A stretch of 64,000 bases of DNA, taken from positions 13,822,836 through 13,886,835 of the forward strand of contig NC_088805.1 in assembly GCF_011386835.1 (NCBI RefSeq), in the 5' to 3' direction. The notes beneath the pieces are model-generated. The model did no database searches, was not told the DNA's origin, and saw nothing but the letters and a program-made list of their open reading frames with translations. Position numbers and translations under genes: made by a program. This DNA is from Chrysemys picta bellii (taxonomy: Eukaryota > Chordata > Testudines > Emydidae). Shown piece by piece: positions 61,501 to 64,000 of this stretch (position 1 is its first letter; each line of letters starts with the position of its first letter).

Positions 61501-63373
61501 AACTCTATAAACTAGCATTTCTTAGCTGCACTGAAAGTATGGTTTATAGTGCGGTTGGTGAGGGGCTGGGGCATGGGAGGGGCTGCGGGGTATGCTCTGG
61601 GAGGGAGTTTGGGTCCTGGAGGGGACTTGGGGTAGGGAGTTGGGGCGTGGAAGAGGCTTGGGGGGCTAAATGGGGGGGGGCACTCACCTCCGGCAGCTTC
61701 CCACAAGCAACTCCGTCCCTGCTGTTGCTGGCGGAGTCGCAGCAGGCGGCTCTGCAGGCATGCTGCCTCCGTCACCCTTCCCTGAGCGCTGACTCTGCAG
61801 CTCCCAGCCCATTGGCCGGGAAAGCCGCAAGGGGCAGCGTGCCTGCTTGCAGAGCGGCCTGGCTGCGCCTCCGCCAGGAGCAGAAGGGATGGAGAGTCGC
61901 TTGCAGGGAACTGCCAGAGGTAAGTACCCCATCCATCCCCATCGGGCACCCTGAGTTCCCTCCCATGCCTCAACCCCCTGCTCCAAGCCCCCTCCTGGAC
62001 CCAAACACCCTGCCACGCCCCTGCCCCACACACCTTCCCACCCACACTCCAAACCCCTCCCTCTGAGTTAACCAGCATTTTTAATTTACCGGCACCCCCC
62101 CATTCCTCCAGCATGCCGGTTAAAAAAGCTTTTACTGTACTTGAAACCTTGGTATGGCATCTAAACCACAAACATTTTGAGCCAAACAACAATGCTGCAC
62201 AGACCACAAGAAATGCTCCATGAATGGTGCAGCCTCACCTCAGCCCTTAAAGGCAGGACACAAAGCTGTGTGTGCACGCCATTTGAGATGCAGGAGGCAG
62301 CTCCAGACACAGAGTGAAAGATCAAAGTATGTGTAAATACTGTAAGACATAGCAGTTTACTGACAGAAACAACAGCTGCAGTGCACTCAAGTTGTTTTTT
62401 GACTGAAGTTAGAGCTAGAGCGAACAATATCCCAGGCATAGATCATGAGAGGGACAACCTGAGCTTGAGTTGCCACACTGAGGTTAGCCACATTCAAGAC
62501 ACAGACAGCAATATACGGTGGATAGGGAAAATTAAGCAGCTCAAAAAATAGAGCGTTTCCTTACCTTGATGTGCTGGTTGCTACAATCCCTCAGTAACGG
62601 GTTGGGCAAATTACTACTATGCTTTCTCCAGCTATTGTAGATACTAAGGACCACCTCAGACAAGCCAGGTGGCCACTTCACCAGGAACTTCTGGCTGATT
62701 ACTTTCAGATATCTCATCATCAGTTCTAGGATGCCACCATTGTTCAGGTTATCCAATAGGAATTCATGAACATCTTGCTTCTCTGGAAAGCAGATGAGCA
62801 CAAAGTATATGAGACCTGTTTGTTGAAACTAACCACATTTAATTCCTTGCCTCACTTCTAAGAATAATACTTTTAATGCTTTGTGACATTTAGCACATCT
62901 TGCATAAAGAACACCCATAACACCTTTATGACACAGTGGTTCTCCTTTTGCAGGAATAGCCTTGAATTTATGCAGAATAAAGTGACTATACTAAAATGGT
63001 TAAAGGAGATCATGCACACAACACAGATCACACATAAATAAGCAGCCCAATGAAAACAAAAATAATTTATGAATACAGTGAAGCTCAGTCAATTGATTTA
63101 TTAAAATAAACCCTTTAAAAGAATAGATTCTTTTGTGCACAAAAAGAAAGAAAACAGAAGAAGAAGTGGGAGTAAAAATGCAGACATAAGGGGAAAAAGA
63201 AAACAAGTAGAAAAATGGATATGCTGAAGTCCCTACCAGATTCCATGAACGTTGTAGAGTCAAATGACAGTCTGTGTGGTCCAATATGCTGGAAATTCTC
63301 TTGTTTGATCTCTGATTGCACCTCGTAGTTATTGAAAGGATCATCCTCTTCCTCTGGATCCAGTTTCCTCAGC
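6304..63373 (-). CDS. CABIN1: CABIN1 (calcineurin-binding protein 1), 18 internal exons, both ends off window
   Basis: CABIN1 is a nuclear scaffold protein. It represses calcineurin and MEF2 and is a subunit of the HIRA-UBN1 histone H3.3 chaperone complex (known family role, related to yeast Hir3). Eighteen exons were assembled by eye as joined segments: 63373-63237, 62782-62565, 59881-59803, 59534-59347, 57272-57123, 56000-55806, 54100-53864, 50988-50826, 50568-50453, 45747-45586, 44066-43860, 43584-43439, 40164-39903, 35465-35205, 34429-34278, 33632-33454, 12706-12524, 6635-6304. All junctions are GT/AG, and phases agree through the whole chain without a stop. The roughly 1,122 codons correspond to about the middle half of the ~2,220-residue vertebrate protein. 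Recognisable segments are [58 protein letters not shown] and [23 protein letters not shown]-like helical pairs recur in exons 4-5, 11-14 and 18. Exons 15-18 include a Ser/Pro-rich linker. The N-terminal TPR exons and the C-terminal calcineurin/MEF2-binding region are outside the window. Confidence 0.95.
6837..7440 (-). mobile_element. CR1 LINE 3' region, antisense
   Basis: Read on the minus strand this resembles a diverged CR1 3' end. On the + strand it shows ttttaggggcggaagggact (the complement of the conserved CR1 tail), then the antisense of the 3' coding/UTR region (gatcaaatcacctcttaacc ... ttccagcaggatg). It is 5'-truncated and carries no intact ORF. Confidence 0.7.
7612..7811 (+). mobile_element. 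pogo/Tigger-like MITE, copy 1
   Basis: About 200 bp with terminal CAGACGCTCCC and an interior rich in paired ttacgcaa/ttgcgtaa-type motifs, so most of it can fold back. A second copy lies reversed at 40839-41029, with clear identity along the whole length (for example cttacggaaaaagttc and gcgtaatggtc). No coding capacity. The right end is decayed (tgccgTA). Confidence 0.7.
8601..8835. mobile_element. Short DNA transposon (MITE) with imperfect terminal inverted repeats
   Basis: The left end (ctctctatactaggaattttgcac) and the reverse complement of the right end (gtctaaactagggaaacttgcac) are about 70% alike over some 40 bases. The interior is non-coding. Superfamily uncertain; target duplications are not clear. 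Confidence 0.55.
10271..10425 (-). pseudogene. Inverted second copy of the hAT transposase C-terminus
   Basis: On the minus strand the left arm encodes [20 protein letters not shown] and then [15 protein letters not shown]. This is a diverged duplicate of the forward segment at about 11916-12060. It lies inside the arm of the same transposon and is cut by the insertion at 10426. Confidence 0.8.
10426..11408. mobile_element. Non-autonomous DNA transposon nested in the hAT left arm
   Basis: The insert starts TACTCCTGAGGG and ends CCCCCAGGAGTA, near-perfect terminal inverted repeats. It is flanked by ATTCTA (10420-10425) and ATTCCA (11409-11414). The uninterrupted inverted arm elsewhere in the same hAT reads ccattccaa at this point, which confirms insertion with a duplication of about 6 bp (or TA). 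The centre (about 10560-11260) is very G-rich with loosely repeated gggtg/tctgggtg units and no credible gene. The superfamily is not certain. Confidence 0.75.
10560..11260 (+). repeat. G-rich degenerate minisatellite
   Basis: Roughly 700 bp of G-rich sequence on the + strand with irregular repeats of the type ggggg-tctgggtg-cagg, including a run of ten G at about 10851 and ggggtggggtgg near 11088. Overlapping ORFs on both strands reflect skewed composition rather than genes. It forms the interior of the nested transposon. Confidence 0.65.
11561..12115 (+). pseudogene. hAT transposase C-terminal remnant
   Basis: The reading frame from 11561 to a stop at 12007 encodes the C-terminal half of a hAT/ZBED-type transposase. 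It includes [19 protein letters not shown], an acidic linker and the dimerisation-domain segment [20 protein letters not shown]. The stop is one base change (tga where cga is expected). The same frame continues with [19 protein letters not shown] and [11 protein letters not shown] to a second stop at 12113-12115. The catalytic N-terminal part is missing, so this is an inactive copy. Confidence 0.85.
12524..12706 (-). CDS. CABIN1: CABIN1 exon (variable acidic/Ser linker)
   Basis: 183 bp, acceptor ctttctgcag, donor gtacaa. It reads [39 protein letters not shown], and a divergent region ending LGSEEER, with one base over. The 5' part is clearly CABIN1. The 3' part is poorly conserved, as expected for a disordered linker. 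It lies just 45 bp beyond the hAT transposon that ends at 12478. Confidence 0.92.
13501..13647. mobile_element. Small MITE with CTTAATTTGT termini
   Basis: 147 bp bounded by cttaatttgt and acaaattaag (perfect 10-base inverted ends). The inside has repeated gaggtgccag units (ccagaggtgccagggc, tagaggtgccagcgc). Non-coding. The superfamily and target duplication are not clear. Confidence 0.6.
16858..16953 (+). mobile_element. Short retroposon with hammerhead-ribozyme-like core
   Basis: A 96-bp insertion bounded by an exact 13-bp direct repeat, caggttctggact at 16845-16857 and 16954-16966. It reads tgcatctgaagaagtgaggt and onward to gtgccacaggaccctctgtt and a T-rich end. The order CTGAAGA (16863-16869), a stem-loop, GAAA (16888-16891) and then a mini-hairpin AGC-TTAT-GCT followed by C (16891-16901) matches the hammerhead ribozyme core. 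Related copies are at 22034-22224 and 58968-59142. Penelope-like retroelements are known to carry such motifs; assignment to them is inference. Confidence 0.65.
17775..17940 (+). mobile_element. CR1 LINE 3' end
   Basis: A CR1 3' tail: aggtcagtctagatgatcat followed by aatggtcccttctgacctta and a short repeat tail (gagtctatgagtctat). Strongly 5'-truncated, as usual for CR1. Confidence 0.8.
18245..18360. repeat. Decayed palindromic repeat
   Basis: The stretch contains gaagtcaatggggaaaaaaa, gggactcaggagcataagtc and acttaggcactttagtgaca. It resembles short interspersed palindromic elements with 'aagtcaatggga' cores, also seen at 32042 and 44649. Boundaries are uncertain. Confidence 0.4.
21618..22268. 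repeat. Interspersed repeat starting gtcacggagtgggg, carrying a later insertion
   Basis: A C-rich block beginning gtcacggagtgggggg and containing cactcagccagccagtaaaa and cagaaggtttatcaga. It reads like a high-copy reptile interspersed repeat whose family I cannot name. It is split by a 191-bp fold-back retroposon (22034-22224). It has no credible coding content. Confidence 0.45.
22034..22224 (+). mobile_element. Fold-back retroposon with 12-bp target duplication
   Basis: 191 bp flanked by exact ccagtaaaacta repeats (22022-22033 and 22225-22236). The left half (gtggcactttagagactaac ... cataagcttccgtgggctac) is repeated in reverse in the right half, meeting at ggatgcatgcatcc. It ends tacagactaacacggctgct actctgaaa. 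The left arm, read in reverse, holds the stem GTGGGC-TGTA-GCCCAC followed by GGAA and GCTTATGCTC, a decayed hammerhead-like core. Same family type as 58968-59142. Confidence 0.75.
22530..22793 (-). pseudogene. DIRS-like RNase H remnant
   Basis: The minus frame contains [26 protein letters not shown], matching the D-N and YINKQGG-type motif of DIRS RNase H. Only about 170 bp separates it from the terminal repeat, so the downstream domains expected in DIRS elements (methyltransferase-like and tyrosine recombinase) are absent here. Confidence 0.7.
23070..23857 (-). pseudogene. DIRS-like reverse transcriptase remnant
   Basis: Three consecutive minus-strand frames contain RT motifs in order: [46 protein letters not shown], then [20 protein letters not shown]. 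The catalytic YxDD box is degraded (YLEV where YLDD is expected). Frameshifts at about 23580 and 23390 break the protein, so it is inactive. Confidence 0.8.
24255..25440 (+). mobile_element. CR1 LINE with RT C-terminal remnant, split by a SINE
   Basis: The + strand carries degenerate sequence of the CR1 ORF2 C-terminus and 3' UTR. Before the SINE it encodes fragments resembling an [12 protein letters not shown] stretch, [12 protein letters not shown] and [11 protein letters not shown]. After it come [16 protein letters not shown] coding sequence and the UTR (tggataggtccatcagtggctattag-like at about 25190-25220, and a CR1 end near ttctcatgttctta). The Cry-type SINE at 24664-24850 interrupts it. 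The left boundary is approximate. Confidence 0.8.
24664..24850 (-). mobile_element. Cry-type tRNA-derived SINE nested in CR1
   Basis: On the minus strand it starts gagggatagctcagtggttt (A box TAGCTCAGTGG, complement at 24829-24839), continues gggttgtgagttcaatcctt (B box GAGTTCAATCC, complement at 24786-24796), and ends in a CR1-like tail (ggactcgatgacctttcaag then gtcccttccagttctaggag). tRNA head plus CR1-like tail is the architecture of cryptodiran turtle SINEs. It sits in the middle of the CR1 copy, so it is younger than it. Confidence 0.85.
26386..26727 (-). pseudogene. DIRS-like gag fragment
   Basis: A 113-codon minus frame with DIRS gag-type motifs: [40 protein letters not shown] and [16 protein letters not shown]. 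It lies 5' (in the minus sense) of the RT remnant, as expected in a DIRS element. No start or end of a full gag could be placed. Confidence 0.7.
28815..29150 (-). mobile_element. Old CR1-like 3' UTR, antisense
   Basis: The + strand shows ctggatccattagtccaatg, cagaagcaggtgcaaaatc and ttctaatctctaatagtgag. These are the reverse complement of a diverged CR1-type 3' region. Considerable decay makes the boundaries soft. Confidence 0.5.
30399..30535 (+). mobile_element. Fragment of a second short retroposon type
   Basis: Contains the 10-bp hairpin gagagataag/cttatctctc (30401-30429), then accaacagaagttggtccac and attacctcacccaccacctt. The text resembles a common reptile repeat related in style to the fold-back retroposons above. 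It is truncated, and no hammerhead core remains. Confidence 0.35.
31004..31030 (+). repeat. Poly-A tract (27 bases)
   Basis: Uninterrupted run of A in the large intron. No adjacent retroposon body was recognised. Confidence 0.9.
31201..31224 (+). repeat. (CA)n microsatellite
   Basis: Short dinucleotide array of about 12 CA units. Confidence 0.85.
32042..32107. repeat. 66-bp palindromic mini-element
   Basis: The arms tctgatccaaaggccagtga and the reverse complement of taatgggctttggatcaga pair almost fully around a short centre. Same style as 44649-44720 and 53001-53080. Probably a terminally decayed MITE. Confidence 0.65.
32129..32210 (+). repeat. Compound (TC)n/(AC)n microsatellite
   Basis: A (TC) array at 32129-32143 and an uninterrupted (AC)28 at 32155-32210. 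Further short (CA)/(CT) arrays follow at about 32300-32336. ORFs reading His-Thr repeats here are artefacts. Confidence 0.95.
33454..33632 (-). CDS. CABIN1: CABIN1 exon (Ser/Pro-rich linker)
   Basis: 179 bp, acceptor tctacccag, donor gtacag. It encodes [20 protein letters not shown], a Gly/Ser/Pro-rich low-complexity stretch, then [16 protein letters not shown], and leaves one base of the next codon. It is probably disordered and marks the end of the ordered TPR-rich part. It precedes the 20.7-kb intron. Confidence 0.94.
33633..35204. other. Two short CABIN1 introns (33633-34277, 34430-35204)
   Basis: Each is under 0.8 kb and lies between CABIN1 exons (the exon 34278-34429 separates them). 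I see no mobile element, palindrome or other structure in either. Confidence 0.7.
34278..34429 (-). CDS. CABIN1: CABIN1 exon
   Basis: 152 bp, acceptor ttttcctag, donor gtgagt, leaves two bases of a Lys codon. It encodes [20 protein letters not shown], then [20 protein letters not shown], then EKNTPKVTE. No long ORF marks it; it was found from the [15 protein letters not shown] motif and phase agreement with its neighbours. Confidence 0.93.
35205..35465 (-). CDS. CABIN1: CABIN1 exon
   Basis: 261 bp, phase 0 at both ends, acceptor cccattgcag, donor gtaaaa. It begins [20 protein letters not shown]; this Met is internal, not an initiator. It continues with an acidic EGDGDEEEW block and a TPR-like [14 protein letters not shown] segment, and ends with [10 protein letters not shown]. 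Confidence 0.95.
35466..39902. other. 4.4-kb CABIN1 intron without recognised elements
   Basis: AT-rich sequence with short homopolymers (for example a run of C near 39106). No repeat, exon or palindrome could be supported by eye. Confidence 0.65.
39903..40164 (-). CDS. CABIN1: CABIN1 exon (TPR unit, second half)
   Basis: 262 bp, acceptor ttgcatag, donor gtgggg. It completes the Arg codon and reads [20 protein letters not shown], then [20 protein letters not shown], and ends ELPSEVVQQ in phase 0. The W/A/A spacing followed by ALEID is typical of consecutive TPR helices. Confidence 0.95.
40839..41029 (-). mobile_element. pogo/Tigger-like MITE, copy 2
   Basis: 191 bp with ends CAGACGTTCCCC and ...GAGCATCTG, flanked by TA on both sides (40837-40838 and 41030-41031), typical of Tc1/mariner-pogo elements. 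It is the reverse-orientation relative of 7612-7811. Its last base forms part of the target duplication of the adjoining LTR. Confidence 0.8.
41034..41704 (+). mobile_element. Solo LTR (Ty3/gypsy-type suspected)
   Basis: 671 bp beginning TGTAGCG and ending GATACA, flanked by an exact 5-bp duplication GTATG (41029-41033 and 41705-41709). Inside are promoter features in + orientation: a CCAAT box (aaccaatcag, about 41105) and a TATA box (tataaaag, 41130-41137). It has no internal genes and no partner LTR, so it is a recombination product. The family is inferred from LTR size and the 5-bp duplication only. Confidence 0.8.
41130..41137 (+). promoter_or_regulatory. TATA box of the solo LTR
   Basis: tataaaag, preceded about 25 bp upstream by a CCAAT motif. 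It lies antisense to CABIN1, so if still active it would start transcription against the host gene. Confidence 0.55.
41763..42084. mobile_element. hAT-like MITE with exact 8-bp target duplication
   Basis: 322 bp with termini taaggttaagattttgtcac and the reverse complement of gtgactaaatcatatcctta. It is flanked by identical CTTATAAG octamers (41755-41762 and 42085-42092). Inner inverted segments (gacttttactaaaaat and agtaaaagtcac) allow further folding. Non-coding. Confidence 0.8.
42093..43438. other. Rest of the CABIN1 intron between exons 43439 and 40164
   Basis: AT-rich intron sequence. Nothing recognisable apart from the MITE/LTR cluster listed separately at 40839-42084. Confidence 0.65.
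43439..43584 (-). CDS. CABIN1: CABIN1 exon (TPR unit, first half)
   Basis: 146 bp, acceptor ttttcag, donor gtcagt, ends after two bases of an Arg codon. It encodes [20 protein letters not shown] and a canonical TPR-like helix pair ([20 protein letters not shown]) ending ICICPN. The 275-bp intron upstream of it (43585-43859) shows nothing notable. Confidence 0.95.
43860..44066 (-). CDS. CABIN1: CABIN1 exon
   Basis: 207 bp, phase 0 at both ends, acceptor ccttaag, donor gtacag. It encodes [20 protein letters not shown], then a very conserved block ([20 protein letters not shown]), ending in IEGTFSK. Confidence 0.95.
44649..44720. repeat. 72-bp palindromic mini-element
   Basis: The arms gggtgaaatcatagccccaa and the reverse complement of gtggggccaggatttcaccc pair with few mismatches. 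The centre carries ttaatgggagttttgttact. Non-coding fold-back repeat in the intron 44067-45585, which otherwise shows nothing. Confidence 0.7.
45586..45747 (-). CDS. CABIN1: CABIN1 exon
   Basis: 162 bp, phase 0 at both ends, acceptor gttctag, donor gtaaga. It encodes [20 protein letters not shown], then [20 protein letters not shown], and ends [11 protein letters not shown], all recognisable CABIN1 sequence. Confidence 0.95.
45748..50452. other. 4.7-kb CABIN1 intron
   Basis: Mostly unrecognised AT-rich sequence. It contains a GC-richer block at about 48890-49690 with no credible ORF and a 31-base T run (50012-50042). No mobile element could be named. Confidence 0.6.
50012..50042 (+). repeat. 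Poly-T tract (31 bases)
   Basis: Uninterrupted run of T, equivalent to poly-A on the coding strand of CABIN1. No flanking retroposon body was identified. Confidence 0.9.
50453..50568 (-). CDS. CABIN1: CABIN1 exon
   Basis: 116 bp, acceptor tttcttccag, donor gtgagt. It completes the split Gly codon and reads [20 protein letters not shown] followed by [18 protein letters not shown], ending in phase 0. Only 257 bp of intron separates it from the polyglutamine exon, and that intron holds no recognisable element. Confidence 0.93.
50826..50988 (-). CDS. CABIN1: CABIN1 exon with short polyglutamine
   Basis: 163 bp, acceptor tttattag, donor gtaata, ends with one base over. It encodes [20 protein letters not shown], then [10 protein letters not shown], and a glutamine run (Q5) built on CAG codons near its end. 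The acceptor has a rather weak pyrimidine tract but agrees with the phase-0 donor before it. Confidence 0.93.
52100..52235 (+). repeat. MIR-type SINE fragment
   Basis: The text aagttacattaactctccat, gcctcagtttcaccaactga and aaagtgggagtaatgatact matches the MIR core in sense orientation. Diverged and truncated. Confidence 0.75.
53001..53080. repeat. 80-bp palindromic mini-element
   Basis: tcagattgtacaaggtgcca and the following agtgacctcagctccca pair imperfectly with the reverse complement of ttgagagcactcagaatgttgcaga. Same style as 32042 and 44649. Confidence 0.55.
53864..54100 (-). CDS. CABIN1: CABIN1 exon
   Basis: 237 bp, phase 0 at both ends, acceptor cattcactag, donor gtaacc. It encodes [20 protein letters not shown], then [15 protein letters not shown], and ends [10 protein letters not shown]. 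The internal Ser-rich stretch ([13 protein letters not shown]) appears slightly shorter than in mammals (comparison from memory). Confidence 0.95.
55154..55271. repeat. 118-bp hairpin element
   Basis: The left arm aaacctctaaaactgatcca plus ggttcactcg is mirrored by cgagtgaacc plus tggatagattttagaggttt. The outer bases gtgggttcatcc and gggtgaatccac also pair. A compact fold-back element, probably a MITE. Confidence 0.8.
55364..55541. mobile_element. MITE of the tacctcgatataac type
   Basis: Starts tacacctctacctcgatata and contains internally repeated accgcgttata motifs and a GC-rich centre (gcagccccgccccccccgga). The right end is decayed into an (AC) array. Resembles pogo/Tigger-like MITEs with gttatatcgaggtag ends, but only the left end is clean. 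Confidence 0.65.
55543..55580 (+). repeat. (AC)n microsatellite
   Basis: (AC)19 at the decayed end of the MITE. (CT) and (TA) arrays also lie nearby at 55272-55360. Confidence 0.9.
55806..56000 (-). CDS. CABIN1: CABIN1 exon
   Basis: 195 bp, phase 0 at both ends, acceptor acttttgcag, donor gtttgt. It starts [20 protein letters not shown], continues with [15 protein letters not shown], and ends [13 protein letters not shown]. Another TPR-like helical module. Confidence 0.95.
56001..58967. other. CABIN1 introns 56001-57122 and 57273-58967 (part)
   Basis: Unrecognised AT-rich intron sequence on either side of the exon 57123-57272. Nothing else supported. Confidence 0.6.
57123..57272 (-). CDS. 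CABIN1: CABIN1 exon
   Basis: 150 bp, phase 0 at both ends, acceptor ttccacag, donor gtaggg. It encodes [18 protein letters not shown], the second helix of a TPR-like unit, then [18 protein letters not shown]. Confidence 0.95.
58968..59142 (+). mobile_element. Fold-back retroposon with 12-bp target duplication and hammerhead-like stem
   Basis: 175 bp flanked by exact taaataaaacag repeats (58956-58967 and 59143-59154). It starts tatcaaaggggtagccatgt tagtctggat, and its left half (gcagcaaagagtcctgtggc accttatagactaacag) is repeated inverted at the right end. The centre has the stem GTGGGT-ATTC-ACCCAC followed by GAAA and GCTCACGTTC. The upstream CTGANGA element is degraded to ccaaaga. Confidence 0.78.
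59347..59534 (-). CDS. CABIN1: CABIN1 exon
   Basis: 188 bp, acceptor tttacag, donor gtttgt. It encodes [20 protein letters not shown] and then a helical segment ([21 protein letters not shown], continuing into [10 protein letters not shown]). Together with the next exon this forms a TPR-like helix pair. It ends in phase 0. Confidence 0.95.
59803..59881 (-). CDS. CABIN1: CABIN1 exon (short)
   Basis: 79 bp, acceptor ccctgtag, donor gtgaga. It reads [19 protein letters not shown] followed by TKGKSST and leaves one base for the next exon. It is too short to be found as a long ORF and was recognised from the CABIN1 [13 protein letters not shown] motif and the matching phases on both sides. Confidence 0.93.
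59882..61461. other. First part of a 2.7-kb CABIN1 intron, without recognised elements
   Basis: AT-rich sequence. The second part of this intron holds the 676-bp element at 61462-62137; 62138-62564 again shows nothing. Confidence 0.6.
61462..62137. mobile_element. Tigger-like DNA transposon derivative with long inverted arms
   Basis: 676 bp with ends CAGTAAAAGCTCTTTTATCT and (reverse complement) CAGTAAAAGCTTTTTTAACC. TA lies on both sides (61460-61461 and 62138-62139), the hallmark of Tc1/mariner-pogo (Tigger) elements. The interior is GC-rich and mostly self-complementary: one half contains tggcggagtcgcagcaggcg gctctgcagg, and the other gives a near match in reverse. No transposase is encoded. 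Overlapping ORFs on both strands are mirror images of the same palindrome. Confidence 0.8.
62565..62782 (-). CDS. CABIN1: CABIN1 exon
   Basis: 218 bp, acceptor ctttccag, donor gtaagg, entered with two bases completing a Glu codon and left in phase 0. It encodes [16 protein letters not shown], then a conserved W-rich helical stretch, and [13 protein letters not shown] at its end. The match to CABIN1 is strong over the whole exon. Confidence 0.95.
62783..63236. other. 0.45-kb CABIN1 intron
   Basis: Short AT-rich intron between the first two exons in the window. No element recognised. Confidence 0.7.
63237..63373 (-). CDS. CABIN1: CABIN1 exon (first in window)
   Basis: This 137-bp exon follows a cacccag acceptor and ends at a gtaggg donor. 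It begins with one base completing an upstream codon and then reads [19 protein letters not shown], an acidic conserved CABIN1 segment, ending in ...TTFMES plus one base. The preceding exon is beyond 64000; 63374-64000 is intron. Confidence 0.93.
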
Positions 63374-64000
63374 CTGGGTGAAAAGGGGTAAAAGACAGTA
63401 TTTGTGAGAGTCTGAATATTACTTTCAATAACAAATAGCTTGCCAGGTGTAGGGGTTATGTATATTTTCACAATGAAAGTACCCTAGTTGGAGTTCATCA
63501 TTAGAAATTTAAATTTATTTCCAGATTTCATCAGAGGAAAAAAACCTCAAACATGCTATACCTAAAAATGGAAAGAAACAGCCTACAGAAAAGAGCAAAT
63601 CCCACCAAATAAGCATCAGAAACTGACAAGACTACTCCACCACATTTGGAATTGTTTTTCAAAAAACAGCATTATCAGCACTGTTATTTTAAGTACTAGC
63701 AGATCCGAACCCTTTTAGCAATGCAACTTAATATTTTCCTTTCAGAAGGATCTTTGTTTTTTAAATCATCTCATTCAAATCAGTAATCAATGTAAAAACA
63801 AAATATGCCTTCTGATTTAATGAGAAATGCTGATCTGATTTGTTGACAAATGATACTGGGGTCCGCACAGACCCAATGTGGTGTAAATCATACCCACTTC
63901 TTAACTATGCAAAAAAGTTCATGATATGCTTCTGCTTCTTCTCTAGAAAACAGTGAGCAAAATAACCTATATGAGAATACCCTACATAAACTTTTTTTTT
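63374..64000. other. Intron upstream of the first CABIN1 exon in window
   Basis: AT-rich sequence with no further exon on the minus strand; the exon expected before LRKLDPEEE is not here. Nothing else recognised. Confidence 0.65.

Noticed and set aside
61512..62207. A 231-codon minus ORF and a 175-codon plus ORF over the same bases
   Set aside because: Both arise from the GC-rich palindromic interior of the Tigger-like element. The two proteins mirror each other (LLLAE...QAALQA versus [14 protein letters not shown]), and no known domain is present.

Overview
The window looks like chromosomal DNA of a reptile, most likely a cryptodiran turtle. The evidence is vertebrate GT/AG gene structure, AT-rich introns full of CR1-type LINE tails, a tRNA-derived SINE with a CR1-like tail (the Cry-SINE type known from turtles), a DIRS-like retroelement, and many hAT and Tc1/mariner-pogo-like DNA transposons. 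The species call is inference from repeat content; no search was possible.

A single protein-coding gene spans almost the whole window on the minus strand: CABIN1 (calcineurin-binding protein 1, a HIRA-complex subunit). Eighteen internal coding exons lie between 63373 and 6304. Together they give about 3,367 bp, or roughly 1,122 codons, with compatible splice phases throughout, no internal stop, and GT donors and AG acceptors at every junction. Neither end of the gene is present. The first coding exons lie beyond 64000, and the exons for the C-terminal part (including the calcineurin- and MEF2-binding tail) lie before position 1.

Region by region (+ strand order): 1-6303 is intron with old SINE and CR1 pieces. 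6304-12706 holds the two most 3' exons and an intron with a fold-back hAT transposon (9844-12478) that carries a second transposon. 12707-33453 is a 20.7-kb intron with three retroelement layers (DIRS-like element, interrupted by CR1, interrupted by SINE), short retroposons with hammerhead-ribozyme-like cores, and simple repeats. 33454-45747 holds seven exons, plus a solo LTR inserted at the end of a MITE and a hAT MITE with an exact target duplication. 45748-64000 holds nine exons and several palindromic elements.

No RNA gene, CRISPR array, second host gene or bacterial-type system was seen. The most interesting non-gene signals are the inverted duplication inside the hAT element, the hammerhead-like cores with a covarying stem, and the layered insertions.
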